Below, piece by piece: positions 24,578 through 36,100 of a DNA stretch of 64,000 nt. The DNA lies in the NCBI GenBank assembly GCA_949128115.1, contig OX421963.1, forward strand, positions 39,849,979-39,913,978, written 5' to 3'. This DNA comes from Anaspis maculata. Lineage: Eukaryota > Arthropoda > Insecta > Coleoptera > Scraptiidae. Within the stretch, counting starts at the first letter, position 1, and every line of letters starts with the position of its first letter. The notes below the pieces were generated by a model. It ran no database searches. It was not told the DNA's origin and worked only from the letters and a program-made list of their open reading frames with translations. The translations under genes were made by a program, and so were the position numbers.

Positions 24578-26375
24578 TAATCTTTTTTGTTATATCCATT
24601 TCCGTTATTTACCTTCGCATAAATTTGACAAACACATGACAAACACAAACAGAGAAACGTCAAGTGCATGCCACGTGCCGTGCATCCCACGGTCATGTCA
24701 CGTTTGACGTTGGCCTCCAGAAAATGTCAACCGCCGGCCATGTTGCCATGTTGTGACGTCACACTTCTTCGGTCTAATACTCGTCGTGTAGTTACAGTGC
24801 TTTCGTTGTGAAAATCTCATTTAATTTGCCGTCCTATCAATAATAATATTCAAATTATCGCTTGCCTACGTTAGGGTCAGGTACCTCTTTTATCTTCGCT
24901 AGTCCATATAAATTTGTGACTCAAGGTTAGTCATTGCGCAAATTTCAGGTGAAGAACGTGACGTCACGGGGTTCAGTTAGTTTGCAAGGTAAACATTTTT
25001 GACTTTCAGTTTTGGAAGTAGGTAACTACGTTAAGATAAAATAAAAGAGTACCCTTCTCCCTTGTGTATTAGGATTGACAATTAGTGTGCCTTTTTTTAA
25101 ATTATTTAAATAAACATCACTTGTGTATAAATAATTACGTAACTTCGACTTACACTTATCAAATTTCCTTCGAATTACAAACTGTTATTTTTCTTTATTT
25201 ACTGTGCCGGTCTGAAGTATCTGCGGGAATAAATCCATAATAATTGGGAACTCAAGTTTTATTGAACAACCCCTTTGCAACCCCGAAATAGTGAGTATTC
25301 TTCTAATCGAGTAAGTTTTAAATCCTGAATTTGGTCGGTAGGGTGCGAGGTTCGGTCACAGGTCTCACTCTTGACCGATCGACGGGTGTAACTAAGAGTG
25401 TGGCGCCCCCTTGAACTTCAACTTCGAACGATACCCACCCCTCCAGCCTTCTGAGCAGCGGGACACCCTCGATCATAGTGATCCACCCTCGTAGCTGACC
25501 AAAAGGAAAATTGTAGGTGTTACATGGTTTTCTTGCAACTTACACAGGCACAGGCACTTAAGCACACCGTGAACTTTCTAATATGCAAAATTTCTTGCGC
25601 TATGACTAAGGTGTAGAAATTCAATTTCAGAAATTACCATCCGTATTATATCAAAAGATAATCATTACGCAACTTGGAAAAGAACATTCATTTTCTGCCA
25701 AACAGGAGCTAAGTTCTTCTTGCAACTTCTGTATTTTGTAGAGCATCAGCATACCTCAGGCGTCCAAAAAAATGCGAAATTACTTTTTTTACTACTAACC
25801 GAGAGCGAGAAGTAGGTACATCATTGTTAACCTGTCCCTGAATTAGGATGGCGATTTCCAAGTAGTAAAAATGGTAACACAGCCAGCTGAAAAGAAAGCT
25901 ACCGCAGGACCTGTACGTCGAAGATGAGAGCGAATAAACCTAAGGTTTCTTAGGGCAAGTTATTATTGGGCCATTTTTGAACGCTAATAACAATGCCATG
26001 ACATAGCAAACATTTGCTGAACTGGCACCCAGCTTTATATGAAAAGAGAAGGTAATTAAATACCAAGGTTGAGGGAGTATTATTATAGCTAAAGCGCTTA
26101 ACTTAGATCCTGAAGCGCAGCTGAGGGATATGAGGCGCTGAATAGACGCCGGCGGTACTCGTTTTGTTGGTGGCATAAGCACTGGGGATAAATGGCGCCA
26201 ATTTCTCCGGAATTTTGAGGTGATCTTGGTCAATATGTGTTAGTAGTTGCAAAGTACCAGGGGCAGGTCGTCTACCTTTAACCCGTTGGTACCACTCTTA
26301 CAGAAATTGATGTAAAACTGGAAATTTTACAACGAAAAAAAACGTTGTGTTTTTTTTGCCCACTCCGTCTTTATA
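24578..26375. other. Unassigned spacer left of the GT25 exons
   Basis: 24600-24790 is the inverted counterpart of 17955-17994 plus 19456-19560. 25300-25500 is GC-richer and has GTGTGGCGCCCCC, which recalls a retroelement primer-binding site, but no LTR could be delimited. A minus-strand frame at 25940-26233 has no recognised family and does not look like the missing GT25 exon. Confidence 0.3.
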
Positions 26376-26496
26376 CAGTATGTTCATTAAAAAATTCAAT
26401 ATTGGGAGGCCATGGACCGATGATAACCTGGCCGTTTTCGGATCGAATGGCCTGCGTCACAGCCTCCCTTTATTGAAGTTTTTAATGAACATACGG
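26376..26496. mobile_element. Small TA-flanked foldback MITE
   Basis: The inverted ends CAGTATGTTCATTAAAAA and the complement ending CATACGG are flanked by TA (26374-26375 and 26497-26498). At 121 bp it is far too short to encode anything. It lies just past the donor site of GT25 exon 3, in the following intron. Confidence 0.8.
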
Positions 26497-26527
26497 TAGT
26501 TGTATACAGTAAAAACTACACAATTAC

Positions 26528-27180
26528 CTGCCATCTACAGCGTCCAAGATAGTAACATCCAAACCCAGCTCGTCGAAGCACCGTTTCATCCTCGTCCTCC
26601 GTTCCGGCCTCCTCAACAAATTTATCATGAAAATTCTATCGAAACCCAAGGTGTCCTTGTCCGGCAAGAACGTATACGGCTTCAACCAATCGAGCACGAA
26701 AAGCGGTTCCTCTTCACTCAACACTTCCAACTTGATATTGGTCAACTGCTCCATATCCACATTCAACCCGTCCTCCTGTTCCAAAGGGACCATCAAATAC
26801 CCGAACCGTTCTTCGTTGCACACGTTCAGCGTGATGCCGCTACGGTTGGCGTTCACCGCAAAAATTATGATATCGTCAATCGGTCCATCGAAGTTCGCCA
26901 CCCTTTCTGGTTTGTACGTGAGATAGTCGGATTCATCCGTCCTAAGGTCGATCAGAACGCAAGAGTGGACCATTGGAACGTTGAAGCAGCCAGTCTCGTC
27001 GCGATAAAGCACAGGTTTGTAGCTATCGGTTCTTTGGTAGTAGTAATCTTCGGTCATGCCGTACCAGAAATTGGAGTAAAGGCCGTCCGATCTCAGCATG
27101 GGAGACGCAATCGTGACATTTTTGGAAATGAGATGGTTCAAGGTATCGGGGTTGGTTAGGAAGACGTCGCAGTCGATGGC
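26528..27180 (-). CDS. COLGALT1: GT25 exon 3 (DxD motif, start of second GT domain)
   Basis: The acceptor CAG precedes 27180 and the donor GTAATTG follows 26528. It begins in phase 0 with A-I-D-C-D-V-F-L-T-N-P and ends inside the VDGR codon (phase 2). Confidence 0.88.
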
Positions 27181-30100
27181 CTGTGAAAAAAATTGAGCAT
27201 CTTGAGAAGTGAGTTGTCGCGGATGCGATGCGGGGTGTGCTTCAAAAATTATTATAATTTTCTATTAAACGACTTCTCTTGAGGAAGCTCAATCCATGTT
27301 ATATAAGATTGGAGTTTCCAATACATACACATATACTCACACATATAATATATGCTTACAATGGTCAAAGGCAGAGGTAACAATGTTTAAAGAATTCTCT
27401 CTATCCAGCCCGCTGCATATGGCGCTGTTGTTCCCACCGGCCTTACGTACTTACTCATTAGATGAGTTTCTTTTTCTTTGTCCTGCTGTAGAGAACTCTA
27501 GAGCCGCTTTCGTTTTGCGCCAGGAGCTGCTCCGGGTAGATCACTAGATAGAGAAAGTAGATACATACACCAATCACGGCCCAGATGGATCTACTTTCTT
27601 TGTCTAGTGATCTACCCCGAGCAGCTCCTGCTGGCAAAACGAAAGCACCTTATATGTATAGGTATGACAGCTTTACAGAACTTCGTATGTCGCCGGCGAC
27701 ATACGAAATTCTGTAAAACCGCCATTAGATTGAACCAGATCTGACGTTTGTGACGCTACGGACCGACATAGTACTCCGAGCAGCTTACACTCCGTTGTGG
27801 CAAAGAAATGGCGAACGCCTGTTCTAGCGACGTATAGGCTACTAGACAATGGTGCCATTTTGAGATTTTACCATGATCGGGCTATCAAGTACCTACACAT
27901 CAGTAAACCCATTTTGAGAAGAAAAACTTGGCTTTTTCCACGTATCTATCTGTTACAGCGATTTTAAAAATTCGTGTGACACGGAAACAGCATACGAGTG
28001 TCGCGGTAAGAGGAGTAGGGATGGAGATATACAGTAGTAACGTCACCAGCGTTTCATTTCGATTTTTTGAGGCACTTAGAATTGAGATATTGCGCTGTAG
28101 TTCTCACCGTGAATCATAAAAAAAAATTGCAGTTTTATTTGAGGAAATTAAAGAAATTGAGTCCAGTAGCCTATTGTGGAATACTGCTGTGAAACGTCAA
28201 GTTTGTCAAGTGCACAAATCTTGTTGAACTGAAGGAAAATGAATAGTAAGAGCTGAAAAATTACAAAAGCTACACGCGAAGATATATTTGATGGAAATTA
28301 CGTGACACGGAGTGAAGGTAAATAATAAGGTACTCCGGGCATCATGCGATGTTTTTTTGAGGTCTTCTTCACCTCGTAAACATGGGCTGGACGAGGTTTG
28401 TATTGGCTCCTAAAATTCATCCATTTGGTTTCTTACTTCAGTCGTTCCATGCACCGGTTTTGTTTACCCAAATTGACGGAGAGAACTTATTTGCGATAAA
28501 CCAATGCCAATGATATGAAAACTCAATGGCCGTCGTGAGTCGCAAATTACGTAGCGATCATGACCCTATTAGTTCTCCTTCAGCTTTGCGTATTTTTCAC
28601 GCAGGCGGCAAGTCGTTAGGGGCGGCAATATACAGGGTGGAAACTTGAACCCGTTTAAATTCAGTAATTGAGTAACCAAAAACATTTTACCAAAGACCTT
28701 GGACAGGTCGATTTTCAAATTTAAAATGCCACATTTTGGTACCAATTACGTGACCTTGGTAATGCCAGGGGCGGCGCAAGGGACAGGAGCCCAATTTTTT
28801 TTAAATACAATGAGAGGTCAAAAAATTTCATCTTTATCTTTGTTTGATTCTTTATCTAACCTATGAAAACAATTGAGCTCCTGCCTCACAAAAAAAAGGG
28901 CGGCGTTCAAAAGTCGGTATAACGGTTCCTATCGAAAAGGTGGCATTTTCTTCCCCTTCCGTCGCCAATGACCTGTCAAGGTCGATAGGTCACGTTATCA
29001 ATACGTTAAAAGTCAAGATGGCTCAACAGGTGATACTTGCTTCAGATTTCAAGAAAACGACACCTGTTTAATAGGAACACTGACCTTTTGAAAGCCACCT
29101 TTTTTTTATTTTGATTCATGATTTCGATTGTTTTTCTAGGTTAGTTAGAGAATCAAACGAAAATGAAATAGGTTTTTTTTTGAACCCCCATTGTATTAAA
29201 AAAATGGGGCTCCTGTTCCTTGCGCCGCCCCTGGCATTGTCAAGGTCACGTAATTGGTATAAAAATGTGTTATTTCAAATTCAAAAATCGACCTGTCCGA
29301 GGTTTTCGTGAAATATTTTTTGTAATTGAATTATTACTGAATAAAGTTTCCACTCTGTATAATAAAGTTGGATTTCGAAGGATTGTTTTCATTCCGCATT
29401 TGGAGGGGGGTCTCCACTGCCAGTGAAGGGGGCGGCAGTTTTTCGCTGGCACGCAGGCGGCAAATAGGCCAGGCCCGGCCCTGTTTTTCACCCTTTTGCA
29501 GTTGTGCGCGTTGCGATATTTGTACGTGTAAGCACTTCGACACCAAGGCTGGTCTTCGACACAACAAGAAATAATGAGTAAGTATCAGGGAATGTAAGTA
29601 TTACAGGCCAGTGGTAACGGCAGCGCCACATGCAGAGGGTCGGATGGATCAGGAGCTCGCCGCTCAATTCCTATCAATGTTGTAATGTTGTATAAACCTT
29701 GGAGGAAATGTGTAAACATATCGGGTAGCCCCAAGCGGAATATAATTATTTTGCTGAATAAAAATTTAAATAAAATGCCTCTGAAACCCATTCGAAGCGA
29801 TCAGGGGAGTTATAATAAGCAAATCGGTAATTCATGATCAATAGCATATGAATTTTGAATGCCGTCTTTGATCCCAAAACAACAATTCAACAATTTTGTT
29901 GAACATCATGTGCAATTGTGCAGTGCCACCAAACACACAAGACTTTTCCCATCACTCAAACATTTACGCATGTTTCAGCGTCATTCCATTGTCCAATGAA
30001 AAAGATGTTTGCCATTAGATTACTTGTGTTGTGCCTCGACTTGTGCCCACCTACTTACTTATAATTTTCACTACAACCACCTTTTTTTCTGTTTCAAAGG

Positions 30101-33100
30101 CTAATAAAAATATTATTATTTTTCTATTGCATTTTATGTTCGAATTCGTTAGTTAGGTATCTACTTATAGGCCATGTTTACGCGAGGTTTAAAACTGGTG
30201 TTAAGGTCCGTAACATCAATGTTATCGTCCGCATAAACACCTCTAACCGCAAGTTTCGCAACAGCTGTTAAGCTTAGCTAAATGTGATTTTAAATTGCAT
30301 TTAGTAAGCAAACAAGTGTTGGCAATCGCACTTACCAACAAGTAATCGGCCCAAATGTTACGGCCATAGTTCAGAGCTGCTTCCCTGAGCTCGATCACAT
30401 GGTCGAATCTCTCTTTGGTCCAGTGCGCTGGACCTTTCTCATCCGGGAAACTGTCGACGCCCCTCACGAATCTCGTGCTAACAGAATGATAATTATCTTT
30501 GACGTACGAGATCCATTCTTCGAGTATTTCGATTGTGTTGTCGGAATTGTGATCGCTTCTTATCCTGTAATGTAATACATATATTATATTTAATATTGAT
30601 CGAAAAACTCATGGAAACATTTCGTTTTGATAATGCAAACCGTGATCCACAACGTAAGTGAAGTAGGGCAGTAATAAGTCATAGAATTTCATTCACAAAA
30701 ACCGAGTCTTCCATCAAATGCAATTTACTCTGCTGTCAACCAGTATTTAGCATAGGTAAATTTATCCGATGTAGGTATAGGGTGCAGCGCAGCAAAACGA
30801 CCTTTTTTTTAATCTCAATAATGTGTTATCAAATACGAAAGACCTGAAGTTGGCGTGAGTCTATCTGACATCTGACGATTATTTTTGAAGATATAGGGGA
30901 CTCGATAGGGGATCAAAGAGTAGGACTTCACCCCTATTTATTTTCGTTATTTCGAGTGAGTTTGTGGAACTGTTTGAAACTAATCAGTTTAAATTATCAA
31001 TTAGTAGGTGTGCACTGAATTTCCGCTTATGATAGGGGTGAGGGTGAGTTATCAATAACAATCCAGTTTTCTTCACTAATGCCTGTGAAATATTTCATTG
31101 GTTCCTGAATAATTTTTGGACAAGATATGCAGTTCGCCTCGTTTTCATGTAAACATTTGTCTCGACATTTGTAGTGGCGTTTTTAAAAAGAAATGAATTT
31201 GAGATTTATTAATCACCCTGTATATTAAATAGGAGTTTAGTGCACACCCAGCGGTTGATAATTTTCACTGATTAATCTTTGACAAAGAGTTTCCCAAAAT
31301 CACTTCGAATAACAAAAATAGAGGGGAGCGAAGCCCCACCGTTTGACCCCCATATCTTTAAAATAAAAGCCATTAATGTTTTTGAATATTTTTTCGTGTT
31401 TTTGAATAAAGTTCTTATATCGTTCTCGGAACGCGATGCATTTGAGACACCCTTTATAAATAAGGATAGAAACATTCACAAAACAAAATTGTAACGTATT
31501 TACTTTAGTATGGGGGCATAGGTCGTGCCGTATGCATCTTCGTGAAGATAGATGGAGTCTTGAATCTTGATCGATTCCTGGGCCATCAACGACCATGAAA
31601 AATGATAATGGAATTGGCATCTGCTGCAGGCAAATATGGTGGAGGCGCGAGACGCCAAAATGGGCTCCATCTGGTAATACGAAACTGGCTGTAGCTCATT
31701 TGTTTTTCAACGGATTTTAACATCTGGAACGTCATTTTGTAGGCAAAAGAATTCTATTCTTATTTCGTATCTAAATTTAAAACGTCATTTCGGGATACTG
31801 TCAAAACTATCTTTATAAGACATGCTAAATTCCGGCGTTTCTTCAAGTTTATCCGCTATTTTTGAAACTTGGCAGTATGTATTTATACAGGGTGGTCCAG
31901 GTTTTAGTCGACAAACTTTTCAGGCTGATAGAGGATGAAAAAAGAAGTCGACTCACCCCAAAAAGTACATATCTAAAATGCATATTAAAAAAGTTACAGG
32001 CGCTCAAAGTTGCAGAAAAAATGTTTTTTTTCTTGATAACTTTTGAACAGCTTGACCGATTCCGCTCAAATTTTGCACATATGGTTAACAAACACGTCTC
32101 CAGTGATTTCTTGAAAAAAATTCTGCCAGAATGACGCAGTGCCGTAGATATGGGGGGGTACTAACCCTCTTATCCCCCTACTTTCTACGCCACTGGATAT
32201 TTTGGAAAACCGTTGAAGCATTGAATTCGGCGTTCAATTCTGAAGAGAAAATTGGCGTGTCATTGCTACATTTGGAGCAGCGGTTTCTGAGATATTTGTG
32301 TTCAAAGGTTCAAAAACACCGAATTACGCAAATGTTTCAAAATTCGAGCAAGCTTTGACACATTCACTTTCAACTTTTTTTCAATTTCAAGTTTATTGAT
32401 CCATAATTTAGCTCATGAGAAATTGAAAACTGGTATGAAAACTCATAATTTCAGTAACAATTAAATATTCAATAGGTACCTATTCACTTACTGATAGTTG
32501 GGAAGTTTAGTAAGAACAAGAACCAAGGGCTCATTGTTTCTTATTGGTCATGTTACTGAAGTTATGAATTTTCACAACCAATTTTCAATTTCTCATGAGC
32601 TAAATTATGAATCAATGAACTTTACATTGAAAAAAAAGTTGGAAGTGAATGAATCAAAGCTTGCTCAAATTTTGAAACATTTGCGTAATTCGGTGTTTTT
32701 GAACCTTTAAACACAAATATCTCCGAAACCGCTGCTCCAGATGTAGCAATAACACGCCAATTTTCTCTTCAGAATTGAACGCCGAATTCAATACTTTCAA
32801 CGGTTTTTCAAAATATCCAGTGGCGTAGAAAGTAGGGGGGTAAGAGGATTAGTACCCCCCCATATCTACGGCACTGCGTCATTCTGACAGATTTTTTTTT
32901 CAAGAAATCACTGAAAACGTGTTTGTTAACCATATGTGCAAAATTTGAGCGAAATCGGTCAAGCTGTTCAAAAGTTATCAAGAAAAAAACAATTTTTTTC
33001 TGCAACTTTGAAGGCCTGTAATTTTTTTAATATGCATTTTAGATATGTACTTTTTGGGGTGAGTCGACTTCTTTTTTTATCCTCTATCAGCCTGCAAAGT

Positions 33101-36100
33101 TTGTCGACTAAAACTTGGACCACCCTGTATACTGGGTGTTTGCAAACTTGGGGTAAAAAATTGAACCGCAGTTGAGGAAATGCTTCAAAAGTATCAGAAA
33201 AATGTTGAAAAAATTTAGGGGTTTTATTTTTGAAAATATGGAGTTAGTTATTTTGAAAGATCTTAGTAAACTCTTTTCAACAGATCAAAAAGCAACGTTT
33301 TTGAACCTTTGAATGTGTTTTGTAATTCCATTCAGTTTTATAACCTCTCAAACTTTCCACGAGCATTTTCGAGGAAAAACAAATTTTTAAGATTCTTGAC
33401 TCACTTTGTACACTAAATGCAAAATTACAAAACACATTCAAAGGTTCAAAAAAACTCGCTTTTCTTAGTTCTGAATTCTTTCAAAATAACGAAAAAAGGG
33501 GTCGAAGGACCACCTTTTTTGACCCTCCATATTTAAAAAAATAAAAATCATACATTTTTCTTCAAGATTTATCTGAATATATTTTTCTGGCTCTTTTGGA
33601 GCATTTTCCTACCTGCTGTTCAATTTTCTACCCCAAGTTTGAAAACACCTTGTAGATCTTGAGGTGCCCTTTCCGAATTGCCGCACTTCTCCACTTCGTA
33701 TCTTTGCCGTTTTGGCCGCCATATTGAAAAGATGCCGTTTTGGCCACCATATTGAAAAGATGGCGACCAAAAAAAAAGTTTTTTTTTGTCAATATCTTTA
33801 ATCCATCTGACTCAAAATTGAAACGAGTGTATGTGTACTATGTGTACGTGTGTATCAACTTAAAATTCTGCTTGGACGCCAAAAGTTGATGCTTCAGGGA
33901 GTTCTAGAAGCCATAACCCAAGAACCGGAAGTGGCACGTAAACGAATAAGGTGTCAAATTGTAGAGAAGTGAATGAATCCATTCGCGCACCATTCACATT
34001 GACTGGAATAAAGATATAGACAAAAAACAGTTTTTTTGAGCGCCATCTTTCCAATATGGCGACCAAAACGGCGAAGATACGAAGTAGAAGAGTATAGAAA
34101 TTCGGAAAGGGCACCCCAGATCTATAATACTGGCAAGTTTCAAAAATATCGGATAAACTTAAAAAAATGCCGGAATTTAGCGTATCTTCTGAAGACAATT
34201 TCGACAGTTTCCTAAAATGACGTTTGTAAATTGAGATATGAAGTAAGAGGAGGATTCATTTGTCCACAAAATAACGGTTCAAGTGTTGACATCTTTTGGA
34301 AAACAAACGAGGGACAGCAAATTTCTTACTATACCAGATGGAGCCCATATTGGCGCCTCCACCATATTTGCTTAGCAGATGTCAATGTTCCATCATAATT
34401 TCTCACGATCCTTGACGGTCTAGGAATCGAGAGAGGTATAGCTTCATATATCTTCACGAAGTTGCACACGGCCAAGCCTTTTCTGACCCTTTGCCTCCGG
34501 ACTACTTATAGTCCGGATGCTAGTTGAGAATAGAATACCTTTCATTTTCTGATAAGAAGATGCCACTTGGTGAAAATGTTCTCTGCATCGAACTCTTCTG
34601 ATCCAGAAAGGTAGCCATCAGCGCCATCCATGCCGGCGGCGTATACAGAAAAAAAAAAGTTGAAAAATTATATTTATCCAATCCTATTGGATAATGCACG
34701 CATTAAGCTCAGTCCGCACGGGCGATATATCGCTGAAATTTGGCGATATACCGCTGTTTTTGACATAACGACAATGACAACAATTGCATTTCAGCGGTAT
34801 ATCGCCGAATTTCTGCGAATCTGCCGCCCGTGCGGACCGGGTTTTATCACGCGCATACATGCCTGCATTTTTCAATAAGAGTGGATAAAGCATAGTATTC
34901 TACTCGCGGGTAATGGCTATTACTCATTCGGATGCTTTACGACACTCGCCAAGGCTCGTGTCGGCAAACTGCATTCTCATGAGTAAGAAACAATCATTAC
35001 CCGCTTGTTGAATAATAAACCTACTATTAATTAACCGAAGTATGTGGAGACGTGTAATTCACCACATACATTAACTGTTTTATGCTCATGAAGTCCGTGA
35101 CCGGACAATTCGTCGCGTGGACAATTCGTCGCGGACAATTTGTCGCGGACAATTCGTCGCACGGTCAATTCGTCGCGCGGACAATTCGTCGCAAGGACAA
35201 TTCGTCGTGCGGACAATTAGTCGCACGGACAATTCGTCGCGGACAGTTCGTCGCACGGACAATTCGTCGCAAATTTTTTTTTGCCTTTTTCCTTGGTTCA
35301 ACTAACCCGTTTTGTGTTTTCTCTTGCTTTTAGAGTTATAATAAGCCCCTTACTGTAATATTCAAAACCCTTTTGGGCACCCTTGTTTTTTCAATGTCTT
35401 TGAACCTCTAGTGAGTCCCCTTGCATTACTCCGCGCACTTCTAGTAGTGCACCGAGCTTCCGGAACTCTAATTCGGAACCCTATCGAGCCCCTTCTGTCT
35501 GCAAATGTTGTTTGGAGACCTAATTAGCCCTTCAAGTTTTTTCATTACTACCAGAATCCCAGCAAGCCCTCTGTTGCGTTCTTGTGCTATCCAGACCTCC
35601 AGTGGCCCTCCTTGTGTTTTTAGTGCAGTTTAGAGACTTTGGCAAGCCGCTTGCATTTCTCCGTGACTTTCGTAGCAGTAAGCACCTTTGTGTTTCCAGG
35701 TCATATTCGGAGCCCTATCTTGGAGTTTCCTTATGTTTTTTCTGAGCTCTGCTGAGCCCCCTTACATTTTTCCGTGATTTTCGGAGCACTATAGTGGGCC
35801 CCTTGTGCCTTCATGTGGTGTTCGGAGCCTTGTCGGGCTCCTTACGTCCGACAAGGGTAATTTTGAGCCCCAATGACCCTTCTTATGTTTTTCACAGCTC
35901 TCAGAATTTCAGAAACCCCCATTTGGCAAACGGGTGTTATCAAGAGTCCTACTGGACCCAAGTGTGATTTGAAGCCCTGCTATGCCCGCTTGTATTTCCT
36001 GTGACTTCCGGAGCAGCAATAAGGAGCGTTGTGCCATCATGTCATATTCGGAGCCCTACCGGGCTCCTTTGTTTCTTAACCCTTGACTGGCGTCGTGAAA

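Larger units (their letters stand above)
31519..34477. mobile_element. Large foldback element interrupted by two TA-flanked foldback MITEs
   Basis: The outer arms pair 31519 to about 31880 plus about 33655-33785 (left) with about 34035-34477 (right). Examples are ATCTTCGTGAAGAT, AAATATGGTGGAGGCGC, TTCGTATCTT and the GCCATATTGAAAAGATG block. The left arm is interrupted by the elements at 31887-33127 and 33132-33652. In the right arm the flanking sequences are contiguous (around 34117-34130), which shows the empty site. Confidence 0.75.

Noticed and set aside
25300..25500. Possible retroelement primer-binding site (TGGCGCCCCC)
   Set aside because: No LTR with TG...CA ends could be found beside it.
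25861..25930. Short frame ending in a Lys/Arg-rich peptide, possibly a processed pseudogene tail
   Set aside because: Fewer than 25 codons and no identifiable parent protein.
26500..27159. Long plus-strand frame of 219 codons
   Set aside because: It is the antisense shadow of GT25 exon 3, whose splice sites and motifs are clear.
35102..35270. Regular short repeats resembling a CRISPR array
   Set aside because: Spacers are 0-2 bp, not unique 25-40 bp sequences, and the context is a eukaryotic transposon end.
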